Origin: Alphaproteobacteria bacterium SO-S41 | Lineage (GTDB): Bacteria; Pseudomonadota; Alphaproteobacteria; Micropepsales; Micropepsaceae | DNA length: 64,000 nucleotides | Reading direction: 5' to 3' | Assembly: GCA_019670725.1 (NCBI GenBank) | Contig: AP024629.1 | Location: forward strand, 4,379,180 to 4,443,179 | Shown here: piece by piece, positions 46,833 to 57,452 of the stretch | Layout of the letters: each line of letters opens with the position of its first letter | Position numbering within the stretch: position 1 is the first letter of the stretch | The notes under the pieces: model-generated | The model's database searches: none | The model's input: only the letters and a program-made list of their open reading frames with translations | What the model was told of the DNA's origin: nothing | Position numbers and translations under genes: made by a program

Positions 46833-47423
46833 TCAGAGATCCTTCAGGCCGGCGCGCGCCTTGACGGCGGCGCGCGTGGCATCGAGCAGTCGGATGGAGG
46901 CGGCGGTGTCGCCGAGCGCCCGCGACAGCGCGACGGCGCCGACCATTTCGCTGACCATGGAAAGCGCCAGCGCCTCGCGGTCACCGGCGATCTCGGCGGG
47001 CAGCAGTTTTCCGATGCGCGCGACCATGGCGGCGAAGCCGGCGTCGTAGGTGTCCCGCGCCGTGCCCTCAAGCCGGGCGAGATCGCCGTTCAGCACCGCG
47101 ATGGCGCAGCCGCGTTCGGGATGATCGCGATGCGTCGTGGTGACGTAGAAATCGATGAAGGCGGCGAGCGCGGCGGGGCCGGTGAGCCCGTCCGTCACCA
47201 CCGCGAAGCGGCGGCGCGACTGTTCGAACATGGACTGCAGCGCGCCGACGACGAGATCGTCCTTGGATTTGAAGTGCGCGTAGAAGCCGCCATGGGTGAG
47301 GCCGGCGGCGGCCATGACCTTGGCGACCGAGACGCCGTCGGGCCCATGTTTGCGGATCTGCGCGGCGGCCTCTTTCACCACCTTCTCGCGGGTTTCGGCG
47401 GCACGGGTTTCGGAATAGCGCAT
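46833..47423 (-). CDS. TetR-family repressor of the EmrAB-like pump
   Basis: A 196-residue TetR regulator. The helix-turn-helix runs TREKVVKEAAAQIRKHG and SVAKVMAAAGLTHGGFYAHF, then SKDDLVVGAL. The C-terminal domain, with RGCAIAVLNGDLAR, matches the TetR_C group of drug- and aldehyde-responsive repressors such as NemR-like regulators. Start 47423 is the first ATG after the intergenic dyad; longer frames would cross the emrB promoter. It is cotranscribed with emrA. Confidence 0.9.
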   Translation of the reverse strand: MRYSETRAAETREKVVKEAAAQIRKHGPDGVSVAKVMAAAGLTHGGFYAHFKSKDDLVVGALQSMFEQSRRRFAVVTDGLTGPAALAAFIDFYVTTTHRDHPERGCAIAVLNGDLARLEGTARDTYDAGFAAMVARIGKLLPAEIAGDREALALSMVSEMVGAVALSRALGDTAASIRLLDATRAAVKARAGLKDL

Positions 47424-47440
47424 GGGGTCTTGCCTCGTAG

Positions 47441-47456
47441 TATGATGTATATCATA
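47441..47456. promoter_or_regulatory. Dyad between tetR-emrA and emrB
   Basis: TATGAT-GTAT-ATCATA, 6-bp arms in a 66-bp divergent gap. It can repress both the tetR-emrA and emrB directions. Confidence 0.55.
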
Positions 47457-47489
47457 TAATCGATCTGCGACGCCAGGCAAGACCTTCCG

Positions 47490-49115
47490 ATGACCGCTGC
47501 GACCTTCGACGACGAGATCCCGCGCCCCGCGCCGCCGCCGGCACCGCCTGTGGGCAATCCGTGGATCGCGGCGATGAGCGAGAAACGGAAGTTCGCGCTC
47601 TTCGCCGTCATGGCGTTCGGCCAGTTCATGGCGCTGCTGGACATCCAGATCGTCGCGGGGTCGCTGAACTCGATCCAGGCGGGGTTGTCGGCGGGGCCGG
47701 ACGAAATTGCCTGGGTGCAGACCGCGTATCTCATGGCCGAGATCGTGATGATCCCGCTGGCCGGGTTCCTGTCGATGGCGATTTCGACGCGCTGGCTGTT
47801 CGCGGCGTCGGCTGGGCTGTTCACCCTGTCGAGCATGCTGTGCGGGCTCGCGTGGGATATCGACTCGATGATCTTCTTCCGCGCGCTGCAGGGTTTTACC
47901 GGCGGCGCGATGGTGCCGACCGTGTTCGCGACGGGGTTCCAGCTCTTCCAGGGACCCAAGCAGGCGATGATCCCGGCGATCCTCGGCATGGTTTCGACGC
48001 TGGCGCCGACACTGGGGCCAAGCCTTGGCGGCTGGATCACCGATGCCGCGAGCTGGCGCTGGATCTTCTTCATGAATATCGCGCCCGGCATCGCGGTGAC
48101 TTTGCTGATCCCGATCCTCGGCAAGGTCGACGACGCGAAGCCCGCGATGCTGCGCAAGATCGACTGGGTGCACCTCGCGGGGCTCGCGGTTTTCCTGGGC
48201 GCGCTGCAATACATGCTGGAGGAAGGGCCGCGGCATGAGTGGTTCACCGACACGGCGGTGGCGGGCGCGGCGTGGCTGTCGTTCGTGGGCATGCTCGTCT
48301 TCTTCGAGCGCTCGTTCTTTTCCAAATTCCCGATCGTCTCACTGGCGCCGCTCCAGAACCCGACCTTCGGCATGGCCTGCGTCCTCAATTTCGTGATCGG
48401 CTTCGGGCTCTACGGCGCGACCTATCTGGTGCCGGTGTTCCTGGGGCGGGTGCGGGGCTATTCCAGCATGGAGATCGGCACGACCGTCTTCGTCGCGGGC
48501 TGTTTCATGTTCTTCGGCGCGCCGATCGCCGCCAGCCTGTCGCGCAAGGTGGACCCGCGCTACGTGATCGGCGTCGGCTTCAGCCTGTTCGCGCTCGGGC
48601 TGTTCCTGCTCAGCGGGATCTCCAAGGATTGGGGCTTCAACGAATTGCTGTGGCCGCAGGCGGTGCGCGGCTTCGCGATCCTGCTCTGCATCGTGCCGGC
48701 GGTCAGCCTGTCGCTCTCGACCGTCGCGCCGGAGCAGCTGAAATCGGCGAGCGGGCTCTTCAATGTCTGCCGCAATCTCGGCGGCGCGGTCGGCATCGCG
48801 CTGGTGAACACCTGGCTGCAGGATTTCACCCGCGGCCATGTCCTCTCGCTCAGCGAGGCGATGGGCACCGATCCCGCGGCGGGGCAGCAGATGCTGGCGG
48901 GCCTCTCCGCCCTCTTCGGCCGCGTGACGCCCGATCCCGAGATCGCGCTGGCGATGGCCCAGAGCGAAATGGGCCGGGTGGTCGTGCAGCAGGCGCTGAC
49001 CATGGCATTCCAGGACGTCTTCATGCTGATGAGCGGGCTGTTCGTCTGCGCACTCGTTCTGGTGCCGTTCTGCAAAATCCGCCGGGATGCGCCCGTTCCG
49101 GCTGATGCGCACTAG
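47490..49115 (+). CDS. EmrB/QacA-type (DHA2) MFS drug exporter
   Basis: Proton-driven exporter, 541 residues with 14 predicted spans. LLDIQIVAGSLNSIQAGLSAG in span 1 and AYLMAEIVMIPLAGFLS in span 2 are the usual DHA2 landmarks, followed by ALQGFTGGAMVPTVFATGFQ (motif C region) and LGPSLGGWITDAASWRWIFF. N-terminal residues 1-25 are proline-rich and cytoplasmic. With EmrA encoded divergently, it would form a pump to the outside. Confidence 0.93.
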   Translation: MTAATFDDEIPRPAPPPAPPVGNPWIAAMSEKRKFALFAVMAFGQFMALLDIQIVAGSLNSIQAGLSAGPDEIAWVQTAYLMAEIVMIPLAGFLSMAISTRWLFAASAGLFTLSSMLCGLAWDIDSMIFFRALQGFTGGAMVPTVFATGFQLFQGPKQAMIPAILGMVSTLAPTLGPSLGGWITDAASWRWIFFMNIAPGIAVTLLIPILGKVDDAKPAMLRKIDWVHLAGLAVFLGALQYMLEEGPRHEWFTDTAVAGAAWLSFVGMLVFFERSFFSKFPIVSLAPLQNPTFGMACVLNFVIGFGLYGATYLVPVFLGRVRGYSSMEIGTTVFVAGCFMFFGAPIAASLSRKVDPRYVIGVGFSLFALGLFLLSGISKDWGFNELLWPQAVRGFAILLCIVPAVSLSLSTVAPEQLKSASGLFNVCRNLGGAVGIALVNTWLQDFTRGHVLSLSEAMGTDPAAGQQMLAGLSALFGRVTPDPEIALAMAQSEMGRVVVQQALTMAFQDVFMLMSGLFVCALVLVPFCKIRRDAPVPADAH

Positions 49116-49246
49116 AATCGCGCGGCTTGCGTGCGCCTTTAGCGGTTCTTAAACCTTAACCGTCAAAGGCTTGTCCTATAGAGCGGCGCATGACTTTGCC
49201 GCGTCCGGCTGTCCCGGCCGGCCTCATGCGACGCACCGCGAGTACC

Positions 49247-49930
49247 ATGCGCGAGCTGTTTCACCAGATCCTGTCGCCGGCGAGCCGCATGGTGCGCCTC
49301 GCGCTCGCCGAAAAGCGCCTCGACGCGGCGGCGACGCCCGAGCGTTTCTGGGAGCGGCGGCCTGAGTTCCTGGCGCTGAACCCGGCCGGCGCCGTGCCGG
49401 TGCTGGTCGATGTCGATACGGTCGTCAGCGGCGCCTACGGCATTCCGGAATATCTGGAAGAAACCTATCCCGAACCGGCTTTGTGGCCGCACGAGCCCGC
49501 CGAACGGCGCGAGGCGCGGCGGCTGATGGAATGGTTCCTCGCCACCTTCCATACCGAGGTGACCGAGCCGCTGCTGATGCAGAAGGTGAACCCCCGCTAT
49601 TGCGGCGCGCTGACCGGACCGCGCAGCGGCGGACCGGACATCAATGCGATCCGCGGCGGGATGGAGGCGATCCGCCGCCATCTCGACCTGATCGGCCACC
49701 TCTCCGACACCCGTCGCTGGCTGGCGGGCGAGACGCTCTCCTATGCCGACCTCGCGGCGGCGGCGCAGCTTTCCTGCCTCGATTATTGCGGCGACGTGCC
49801 GTGGAGCGCTAACGAGCAGGCCAAGACCTGGTACATGCGCATCAAATCGCGCCCCTCGTTCCGCCCGCTGCTTGCGGAAACCGTGCCGGGCGTGCCCCCT
49901 GCCCGGCACTATGCGGTCCTCGATTTCTGA
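49247..49930 (+). CDS. fzlA: GST-like cell-division protein FzlA
   Basis: FzlA binds FtsZ, curves its filaments and is needed for constriction in Caulobacter. The protein has the GST fold: [18 protein letters not shown] at the start, [19 protein letters not shown] and [13 protein letters not shown] in the thioredoxin-like domain, and [18 protein letters not shown] in the helical domain. The C-terminal tail ARHYAVLDF matches the conserved end of FzlA. The ATG at 49247 gives 227 residues, matching relatives; 49190 would add 19. It overlaps queG by 20 bp, a common alphaproteobacterial pairing. Confidence 0.85.
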   Translation: MRELFHQILSPASRMVRLALAEKRLDAAATPERFWERRPEFLALNPAGAVPVLVDVDTVVSGAYGIPEYLEETYPEPALWPHEPAERREARRLMEWFLATFHTEVTEPLLMQKVNPRYCGALTGPRSGGPDINAIRGGMEAIRRHLDLIGHLSDTRRWLAGETLSYADLAAAAQLSCLDYCGDVPWSANEQAKTWYMRIKSRPSFRPLLAETVPGVPPARHYAVLDF

Positions 49931-51038
49931 TCAGGCGCGGCTGCGCCGGACACTCGACGCCAAGGCGAAGGCCCTGGGGTTCGATGCGCTGCGCGTGACG
50001 CGAGCGGAGACGACGCCGGAGACGGCCGCGTGGCTGAACGATTTCGTCGCGGCCGGGCGGCACGGCACCATGGCCTGGATGGAAGAGACGCTGGCGCGGC
50101 GCAGCGGTCCGAAAGCGCTGTGGCCGGACGCCAAGAGCGCGATCGTCGTCGCGATGAATTACGGGCCGGACGAAGACCCGCTCGCAGTGACGCGGATGCC
50201 TGGCGTGGGAGCGATCAGCGTCTATGCGCGCGGGCGCGACTATCACGACGTCATCAAGGGCAAGCTCAAAGAGCTGGCGGCGCAGGTGGCGCGGCTGACC
50301 GAGGCCGAGGTGAAGGTCTTTGTCGACACCGCGCCGCTGATGGAAAAACCCCTCGCCATGGCCGCGGGGCTGGGCTGGCAGGGCAAGCACACCAATCTCG
50401 TCAGCCGCGACTTCGGCTCGTGGCTGTTTCTCGGCGTGATCCTGACGGCTGCGGAGCTCGATACGGATGCGCGCGGCGAAGATATTTGCGGGTCGTGCCG
50501 GGCCTGTCTCGATGCCTGTCCGACCGATGCGTTTCCCGCGCCCTACCAGCTCGATGCGCGGCGCTGCATTTCGTATCTGACCATCGAGCATGACGGGTTC
50601 ATCGACCACGCGCTGCGCGTGGGCATCGGCAATCGGATCTATGGTTGCGACGATTGCCTGGCGGTGTGTCCGTGGAACAAGTTCGCGCAGGCGGGACGTG
50701 AAGTGAAGCTGGCGGCTCGGGTGGAGTTGAATGCGCCGTCGCTGGCCGATCTCGCCGCGCTGGACGACGCGGGGTTCCGGGCGCTGTTCACGGCGTCGCC
50801 GGTGAAGCGGATCGGGCGTGATCGCTTCGTGCGCAATGTGCTGATCGCGATCGGAAACAGCGGCGAGGCGCGTCTGCTGCCCGTGGCGGAGCGGTTGCTG
50901 GACGATGCGGCGGCACAGGTCCGCGGCATGGCGGTGTGGGCATGCCGGCGGTTGATGGATGCGGCGGCGTTCGCGGCGCTGAAAAGCGAACGCCTCGCCG
51001 CGGAGAGCGACGAGGCGGTGAAAGCGGAATGGCGTTGA
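49911..51038 (+). CDS. queG: Epoxyqueuosine reductase
   Basis: Cobalamin- and iron-sulphur-dependent enzyme for the last step of queuosine synthesis in tRNA. 375 residues. The first part carries [10 protein letters not shown] and [17 protein letters not shown]; the cobalamin-binding region has [13 protein letters not shown] and [20 protein letters not shown]; two [4Fe-4S] clusters are ligated by [16 protein letters not shown] and [13 protein letters not shown]-terminal HEAT-like tail is present. The ATG at 49911 lies inside the fzlA 3' end. Confidence 0.95.
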   Translation: MRSSISDQARLRRTLDAKAKALGFDALRVTRAETTPETAAWLNDFVAAGRHGTMAWMEETLARRSGPKALWPDAKSAIVVAMNYGPDEDPLAVTRMPGVGAISVYARGRDYHDVIKGKLKELAAQVARLTEAEVKVFVDTAPLMEKPLAMAAGLGWQGKHTNLVSRDFGSWLFLGVILTAAELDTDARGEDICGSCRACLDACPTDAFPAPYQLDARRCISYLTIEHDGFIDHALRVGIGNRIYGCDDCLAVCPWNKFAQAGREVKLAARVELNAPSLADLAALDDAGFRALFTASPVKRIGRDRFVRNVLIAIGNSGEARLLPVAERLLDDAAAQVRGMAVWACRRLMDAAAFAALKSERLAAESDEAVKAEWR

Positions 51039-51053
51039 ACATCTCGCTATGGG

Positions 51054-51098
51054 TCCTCGGGTTCGCGCGTTGCGCGCCCCGAGGATGACGGCGCTTTT

Positions 51099-51100
<2 letters not shown>
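51054..51100. terminator. Palindromic hairpin and T-run between convergent queG and cysK
   Basis: TCCTCGGG (51054-51061) and CCCGAGGA (51078-51085) enclose a GCGCG/CGCGC inner stem, followed by T6 at 51095-51100. It serves queG and, as a hairpin, the convergent cysK. The TCCTCGGG/CCCGAGGATGACG type recalls palindromic repeats dispersed in alphaproteobacterial genomes. Confidence 0.7.
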
Positions 51101-52079
<979 letters not shown>

Positions 52080-52188
52080 GGTGGTCTCCTTCGTTCAACC
52101 TATTTGGCCCGGACGGGCCGCGCCGGTCATGGGCGCCGGACTTACGCCAGAGTTCAGCCCAACTTACCTGCGGACTGCAACGATTGCT

Positions 52189-52629
52189 TTAGCGGCCCGT
52201 CGAGCCGAAACCGCCGGCCCCGCGGGCGGTGTCGTCGAGCGACTCGACCTCTTCCAGCTCGGCCTGCGCCACCGGGGCGATCAAGAGCTGCGCGATGCGC
52301 ATGCCACGGGTGATCGTGAAGGTCTCGTGGCCGTGATTGATGAGGATGATGCCGACCTCGCCGCGGTAATCCGCGTCGATCGTGCCGGGAGAGTTCAAGA
52401 GCGTCACACCGAATTTCGCTGCGAGGCCCGAACGCGGGCGGACCTGGCCTTCATGGCCCGGCGGCACGGCGATCGAGATGCCCGCCGGAATGATCGCGCG
52501 TTCGCCCGGCGCGAGCGGGAAATCGCTCGCGACCGCGGCGAGCAGGTCCAGGCCCGCGGCGCCCGCGGTTTCGTAGCGCGGCAGGGACAGGTCCTTGGCG
52601 TGGTCGAGGCGCTTGATGAGGAGCTTCAT
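52189..52629 (-). CDS. dut: Deoxyuridine triphosphatase
   Basis: Hydrolyses dUTP to dUMP, preventing uracil in DNA and feeding dTMP synthesis. 146 residues, a homotrimer. All five motifs are present, including AGLDLLAA (I), [10 protein letters not shown] (II), [19 protein letters not shown] (III), [11 protein letters not shown] (IV) and the glycine-rich arm [11 protein letters not shown] (V). The ATG overlaps the coaBC stop (ATGA), as in many relatives. Confidence 0.97.
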   Translation of the reverse strand: MKLLIKRLDHAKDLSLPRYETAGAAGLDLLAAVASDFPLAPGERAIIPAGISIAVPPGHEGQVRPRSGLAAKFGVTLLNSPGTIDADYRGEVGIILINHGHETFTITRGMRIAQLLIAPVAQAELEEVESLDDTARGAGGFGSTGR

Positions 52630-53834
52630 GGTTTCCCGAAATGTGCGGCGATGCGTTGGGTAAGACGAGCGGCGACCTCGGTCTTGGAGAGGCTCGGCCA
52701 GTTGTCCTCAGCACCCGCCGTGATGAGGCTGACCTGATTGCTGTCGCCGCCCATGATGCCCGTTGCGGGCGACACATCGTTGGCGACGATCCAGTCGCAG
52801 CCCTTCTTCGCGAGCTTCGCGCGGGCATGAGCAATGAGGTTCTCCGTCTCGGCCGCAAAGCCGATAACCAATTTCGGGCGGCGGAAGGGATGGCGCGACA
52901 GGGTCGCGAGAATGTCGGGGTTCTCGGTCAAGGCCAGCGGCGCGGGCGCGTCGCCGGTCTTCTTGATCTTCTGCTCCGCATCTGCCGCGACGCGCCAGTC
53001 AGCGACGGCGGCGGCGCAGACCGCGATGTCGGCCGGGAGCGCTGCTTCCGCGGCGGCCAGCATCTCGCGCGCGGTTTCGACCTTCACCAGCGTGACGCCG
53101 AGCGGCGGGGAGATATCCACCGGACCGGAAATCAGCGTCACCGCGGCGCCGGCCTCGACCAGCGCCGCGGCGATGGCATGGCCCTGCTTGCCGCTGGAGC
53201 GGTTGGCGATATAGCGGACGGGATCGATCGGCTCGTGCGTCGGCCCGGAGGTGACGATCGCCTTCAGGCCGCTCAGCGGTTTCGTGGCCGCGACCGCACC
53301 CAGCACCGTATCGATGGCGGCAAGGATTTCGGCGGGCTCGGCCATGCGGCCCGGGCCGTATTCGCCGCAGGCCATGCTGCCGTCATTGGGGCCGACAAAG
53401 GTGACGCCGTCATCCTGCAAGGTCTTCAGGTTCCGCGCGGTCGCCGCGTGCAGCCACATCCGCACATTCATGGCGGGCGCCATGAGGACCTTCTTGTCGG
53501 TGGCGAGCAGCAGGGTCGAGGCGAGGTCGTTCGCCAGCCCGTTCGCAGCCTTGGCCATCAGGTCGGCCGTCGCCGGCGCGACGACGACGAGATCGGCGGC
53601 GCGCGAGAGTTCGATATGGCCCATCTCGGCCTCGTCGGTGAGGCTGAAGAGGTCCTGGAAGACCTTCTCGCCGGTGAGGCTGCCGAGCGAGAGCGGGGTC
53701 ACGAATTCCGCGCCTGCCTTGGTCAGCACGGCCTTCACGCTGTCGCCGCGCTTCTTCAGCAGGCGCACGAGTTCCAGCGCCTTGTAGGCGGCGATGCCGC
53801 CGCCGACGATCAGCAGAATGCGTTTGGCGCTCAC
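52626..53834 (-). CDS. coaBC: Bifunctional CoaBC (PPCS/PPCDC)
   Basis: Makes 4'-phosphopantetheine for CoA: the N-terminal CoaC decarboxylase and the C-terminal CoaB ligase. 402 residues. The CoaC flavodoxin-like domain has [42 protein letters not shown] and [12 protein letters not shown] with the active-site Cys. The CoaB half has [26 protein letters not shown] and ENPDILA. It overlaps both neighbours by ATGA, in a coupled run from ubiE to dut. Confidence 0.96.
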   Translation of the reverse strand: MSAKRILLIVGGGIAAYKALELVRLLKKRGDSVKAVLTKAGAEFVTPLSLGSLTGEKVFQDLFSLTDEAEMGHIELSRAADLVVVAPATADLMAKAANGLANDLASTLLLATDKKVLMAPAMNVRMWLHAATARNLKTLQDDGVTFVGPNDGSMACGEYGPGRMAEPAEILAAIDTVLGAVAATKPLSGLKAIVTSGPTHEPIDPVRYIANRSSGKQGHAIAAALVEAGAAVTLISGPVDISPPLGVTLVKVETAREMLAAAEAALPADIAVCAAAVADWRVAADAEQKIKKTGDAPAPLALTENPDILATLSRHPFRRPKLVIGFAAETENLIAHARAKLAKKGCDWIVANDVSPATGIMGGDSNQVSLITAGAEDNWPSLSKTEVAARLTQRIAAHFGKP

Positions 53835-55048
53835 GCGGCCTCCTCTTCGAGGGTCTCGATATGGATCAGCGGGCCGGGGGCGGTGCCCTTCGGCGTCGCG
53901 CGGATCGCAAACTCCTCGAAGAAGATATGGGGATCGATGATCTCTTCCGGGGCAAAAACCCCGGGGCGATCAAGCCGGTGGGTCAGCGCCATTTTCAGCG
54001 CCACCGCCAGCGGCACGCCGATCGCCCCCGCCATGCCCGGCGGCGGCAGGCGGGTCACCCAGGCCGCGACCTTGCGCCGCTTGCCATGCTTGACGCCGTC
54101 GGCAATCGCGAAGAGCGGCGGGTAGTCAGGCAGCGGCCGGAAGCGGTCGGCGAGGTCGCTCCAAAAGGCGCGAAAGCGGATGGCGAAGGGCAGGTTTGAC
54201 GGCTTCAGCACCAGCGCCGCCGCCTGTTCCAGCGTCAGCGTCCCCGCCGCAACCCGGGCGCTGAGCGCGCGGGCCATTGCGGTTTCCGCGCGCGACAGCG
54301 CCATGACGTTCACGACGGATTCGAGGTCCGGCAGGACGCGCGGCAGCGTGAGCGGCGCGGGGTGGCCAACCGTGTAGAGCGTGCGCGGCTTCAGGCCCGG
54401 CGGCGTTGCTTTCAGCGCCGCGAAGGGCCGGGCGCGCTCGGCGCGGCCATTGCGCCAGATTTCGATCTCACCGGAGAGCTGGTGCAGCCAGTGCAGGATC
54501 GCGGCATGCGAGCCGGGCACGCGGCGCTCGGCCTCCAGGATGCTTTCCTGCTTGCCGTCGAGATTGCGCCCGGTGACGAGGCTGTCGCAGCGCTCGAGCT
54601 CCGATGCCGCCACCCGCGCCAACAGGTTGGTGACGCCGGGCGAGGCGCCCATGCCGATCACCGCGGTGACGCCCGCCGCGCGCGCCGCGCCGTCGAGCCG
54701 CAGCATGTCCTGGGTCGGTTCCCAATCATCGCAGATGTCGAGATAAGGCCGCTTGGCGGCGATGGCGGCTTCGAGGACGTGGACGCCGGTCTTGTAGAAC
54801 GGGCCGGCGCAGTTCAGCACCGCGTCACAATCGGCGATGGCGCGCTCGAGCGCCGCCTTGTCGAAGAGATCGAGTTCGGCCGCGACGATCTGCGCATCCT
54901 GCTGGGCGCTGGCGGTGACCGCGCGCTCGGCGGCCGCCTTGATGCGGTCGGCGACGACGATCGAATCGACAGCGGAACAAGCGGCGGCCGAGGCGATCGC
55001 CGCCCGCGCCATCGCGCCGCCGCCGCCAAGAATGAGGACACGCTTCAT
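53831..55048 (-). CDS. Saccharopine dehydrogenase-like NAD(P)-binding protein
   Basis: A 405-residue Rossmann protein of the saccharopine dehydrogenase/LYS9-like superfamily. MKRVLILGGGGAMARAAIA binds the cofactor; VLNCAGPFYKTGVHVLEAAI and MGASPGVTNLLARVAA are the family blocks. Substrate is unknown: relatives include carboxynorspermidine synthase and trans-acting enoyl reductases. Start 55048 is coupled to the ubiB stop (ATGA). Its place inside the ubi-coa operon may reflect lipid or quinone metabolism, but that is inference. Confidence 0.85.
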   Translation of the reverse strand: MKRVLILGGGGAMARAAIASAAACSAVDSIVVADRIKAAAERAVTASAQQDAQIVAAELDLFDKAALERAIADCDAVLNCAGPFYKTGVHVLEAAIAAKRPYLDICDDWEPTQDMLRLDGAARAAGVTAVIGMGASPGVTNLLARVAASELERCDSLVTGRNLDGKQESILEAERRVPGSHAAILHWLHQLSGEIEIWRNGRAERARPFAALKATPPGLKPRTLYTVGHPAPLTLPRVLPDLESVVNVMALSRAETAMARALSARVAAGTLTLEQAAALVLKPSNLPFAIRFRAFWSDLADRFRPLPDYPPLFAIADGVKHGKRRKVAAWVTRLPPPGMAGAIGVPLAVALKMALTHRLDRPGVFAPEEIIDPHIFFEEFAIRATPKGTAPGPLIHIETLEEEAA

Positions 55049-56601
55049 ACGAAGAACCTGATCGCGATGGCGGCGAGAGCCAGCGCGCCGAGCCAGAGCG
55101 CGACGCGGACGTGACGGGTGCGGCGCAGTTCTTCCTGCGCGATGAGGGCGGCGCTTTCGGGATGGAGGCGCACGCCCGAGCCGGTGAGGCTGGCCGCGGC
55201 CTGGGCCGCTTGCTGCACGATCCCCTGCAGCGCGCGACCGAACCCGCCGAGACCTTCGGCGGCCTCGCGCAGTCTGGTTTCCGGCGACAGGGTTGCGCGC
55301 ATCCAACGCTCCACGACAGGCCGCGAGCTTTCCCAGATATTGTGCGCCGGGTCGAGATCGCGCGCGACGCCCTCGACGACTACCATCGTTTTTTGCAGCC
55401 AGACGAGCTGGGGCTGCATCTCCATGCCGAACATGTCGGTGATTTCGAAAAGCTGCTGCAGCAGCTTCGCCATCGAGATTTCGCTGGCCGGGCGGCCGAA
55501 GACGCGCTCGCCGACGGCGCGGAGGGCCTGCGCGAAGGCGTCGACGCTACGATCGGGCGCGACGATGCCGACCGCGAAATGGGCTTCGGCGATCGCGTGA
55601 TAATCGCGCTGGAGAAAGCCGTAGAGCACGTCGGCCATGAAGCGGCGCATGATCGGATCGAGCCGGCCCATGATGCCGAAATCGACCGCGACGAGATTGC
55701 CGGCGGGATCGACGAAGAGATTTCCCTGATGCATGTCGGCATGGAAGAAGCCGTCCCGCAGCGCCTGGGTCAGGAAGTTCTGGATGACCGCGTTCGCGAG
55801 CTTCGCGGGATCATGCCCGGCGGCGCGGAGCGCGGCGGGATCGCGCAGCGGCAGTGCCTCGATCCATTCGGAGGTGAGGACGCGCTTCGCCGTCAGCTCC
55901 CATTCGATCTTCGGCACGCGAAAGCCGGGATCGTCCTTGGTGCGTTCCGCCAGTTCCGCCGCGGCGGAGGCTTCGAGGCGGAGATCCATCTCCTCCTTCA
56001 CGCTGAGCGCCAGCGTGTCGACAAAGGCAAGCGGGCGCAGTCGCCGCGCGGCGGGCACGCGGCGTTCGGCGATGCGAGCGGCGAGGTAGAAGGCTTCGAG
56101 GTCGCGGCGGAAGCGGGTTTCGATATTGGGCCGCAGCACTTTTACGGCGACCTCGTCCATCGACCCGCGGACGCGGGCGCGGTGGACCTGGGCGATCGAG
56201 GCAGCGGCGACGGGTTCGGAGAAGCTTTCGAAGATGTCGTCGGTGGAACGGCCGAGTTCCGCCGCGATGGCCGCTTTCGCTTCGGCGAGCGGAAAGGGCG
56301 GCATGCGGTCCTGCAGGGCGGTCAGATCGGCCGCGAGCTGCTTGCCGACAATGTCGGGGCGGGTCGCGAGGAACTGGCCGAGCTTCACATAGGACGGCCC
56401 GAGTTCGCCCAGCGCCTGCGTGAAGCGCTGGCCGGTGCTGCCGCCGCCGGCGCGGCCGAAGGTCGTGAGGCGCAGCAGGCCGGCGCCGAAGCGCGCGCTC
56501 CAGGGAATCTGGTCGCGGAATTCGGCAGGCACCAGCGCATCGTGCTTGGAGAATACGCGGGCGGCGCCGACGAGGCGGAAGAAGGCGGCCGTCCGTCCCA
56601 C
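55045..56601 (-). CDS. ubiB: UbiB (ABC1/ADCK-like) ubiquinone biosynthesis ATPase
   Basis: Atypical kinase-fold protein needed for ubiquinone hydroxylation steps. 518 residues. KLGQFLATRPD (the KxGQ motif) at ~72-82, PVAAASIAQVHRA (A-rich loop), VKVLRPNIE (catalytic Lys), HADMHQGNLFVDPAGN (catalytic loop) and AVDFGIMGRL (DFG) are all present. One C-terminal span (VALWLGALALAAIAIRFFV) anchors it. The start is GTG at 56601, 2 bp from ubiE. Confidence 0.95.
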   Translation of the reverse strand: MGRTAAFFRLVGAARVFSKHDALVPAEFRDQIPWSARFGAGLLRLTTFGRAGGGSTGQRFTQALGELGPSYVKLGQFLATRPDIVGKQLAADLTALQDRMPPFPLAEAKAAIAAELGRSTDDIFESFSEPVAAASIAQVHRARVRGSMDEVAVKVLRPNIETRFRRDLEAFYLAARIAERRVPAARRLRPLAFVDTLALSVKEEMDLRLEASAAAELAERTKDDPGFRVPKIEWELTAKRVLTSEWIEALPLRDPAALRAAGHDPAKLANAVIQNFLTQALRDGFFHADMHQGNLFVDPAGNLVAVDFGIMGRLDPIMRRFMADVLYGFLQRDYHAIAEAHFAVGIVAPDRSVDAFAQALRAVGERVFGRPASEISMAKLLQQLFEITDMFGMEMQPQLVWLQKTMVVVEGVARDLDPAHNIWESSRPVVERWMRATLSPETRLREAAEGLGGFGRALQGIVQQAAQAAASLTGSGVRLHPESAALIAQEELRRTRHVRVALWLGALALAAIAIRFFV

Positions 56602-56603
56602 GC

Positions 56604-57365
56604 TCAGATCACCCAGCCCGAGTGCAGCGCGGCGATCCCGCCGGAGAGATTGCGGTGCTTCACCTGGCCGAAGCCCGCCTGTTCGATCAGCGCCGCGAAG
56701 TCCTTTTGCGGCGGGAAGCGGCGGATCGATTCGGCGAGATAACGATAGGATTCGCGGTCCCCCGCGACCCGCGCGCCGAGCTCAGGCAGCGCCTTGAACG
56801 ACCAGAGGTCATAGGCGGTGTCGAGCAGCGGCACCTCGACGCGGCTGAATTCCAGACACAGGAAGCGCCCGCCCGGCTTCAGCACGCGGCGCGCCTCGGC
56901 GAGCGCGCGATCGATATGGGTGACGTTCCGGATGCAGAAGGCGATCGTGTAGGCGTCCATCGAGCGGTCGGGGATCGGCAGCGCCTCGGCATCGGCGCAG
57001 ACCCAGTCGAAGCCGACGGCGGGGTCGAGCTTACCGAACTCGCCCCTGAGGCGACCCGCCTTCAGCATTTCATGATTGATGTCGAGAATGGTGACGTTAC
57101 CCGGCCGCCCGCGCAGCCGCCGCGCGATGCGGAGCGCGATGTCGCCGGTGCCGCCGCCGACATCGATAACCTTCACGCCCGGCGCGGGGTCGAGCCAGTC
57201 GATCATCGCGTCCTTCCACAGGCGATGGACGCCGGCGGACATGAGATCGTTCATCAGGTCGTATTTGCCGGCGACGCTGTCGAAGACGCCCTTCACCCGC
57301 GCGGCCTTTTCGGCGGCGGGGATGTCCTGAAAGCCGAAAGAGGCGGTGTCGTCCGGGGTTGTCAT
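56604..57365 (-). CDS. ubiE: Ubiquinone/menaquinone C-methyltransferase
   Basis: SAM-dependent C-methyltransferase of ubiquinone biosynthesis. 253 residues. [20 protein letters not shown] at the N-terminus and [14 protein letters not shown] (motif I), [12 protein letters not shown] (motif II region) and [19 protein letters not shown] match UbiE closely, as does the final [16 protein letters not shown] and [18 protein letters not shown] 57365 is used; an upstream ATG at 57404 would add 13 residues. Confidence 0.96.
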   Translation of the reverse strand: MTTPDDTASFGFQDIPAAEKAARVKGVFDSVAGKYDLMNDLMSAGVHRLWKDAMIDWLDPAPGVKVIDVGGGTGDIALRIARRLRGRPGNVTILDINHEMLKAGRLRGEFGKLDPAVGFDWVCADAEALPIPDRSMDAYTIAFCIRNVTHIDRALAEARRVLKPGGRFLCLEFSRVEVPLLDTAYDLWSFKALPELGARVAGDRESYRYLAESIRRFPPQKDFAALIEQAGFGQVKHRNLSGGIAALHSGWVI

Positions 57366-57452
57366 GCGGGCGGGACCATAGCGAGGCGGCACGGCCGCCG
57401 CCATGCGGGAATCCGCTTGTCGTTACTCCGCGGTGATGGAGCCGGCCGGTAT

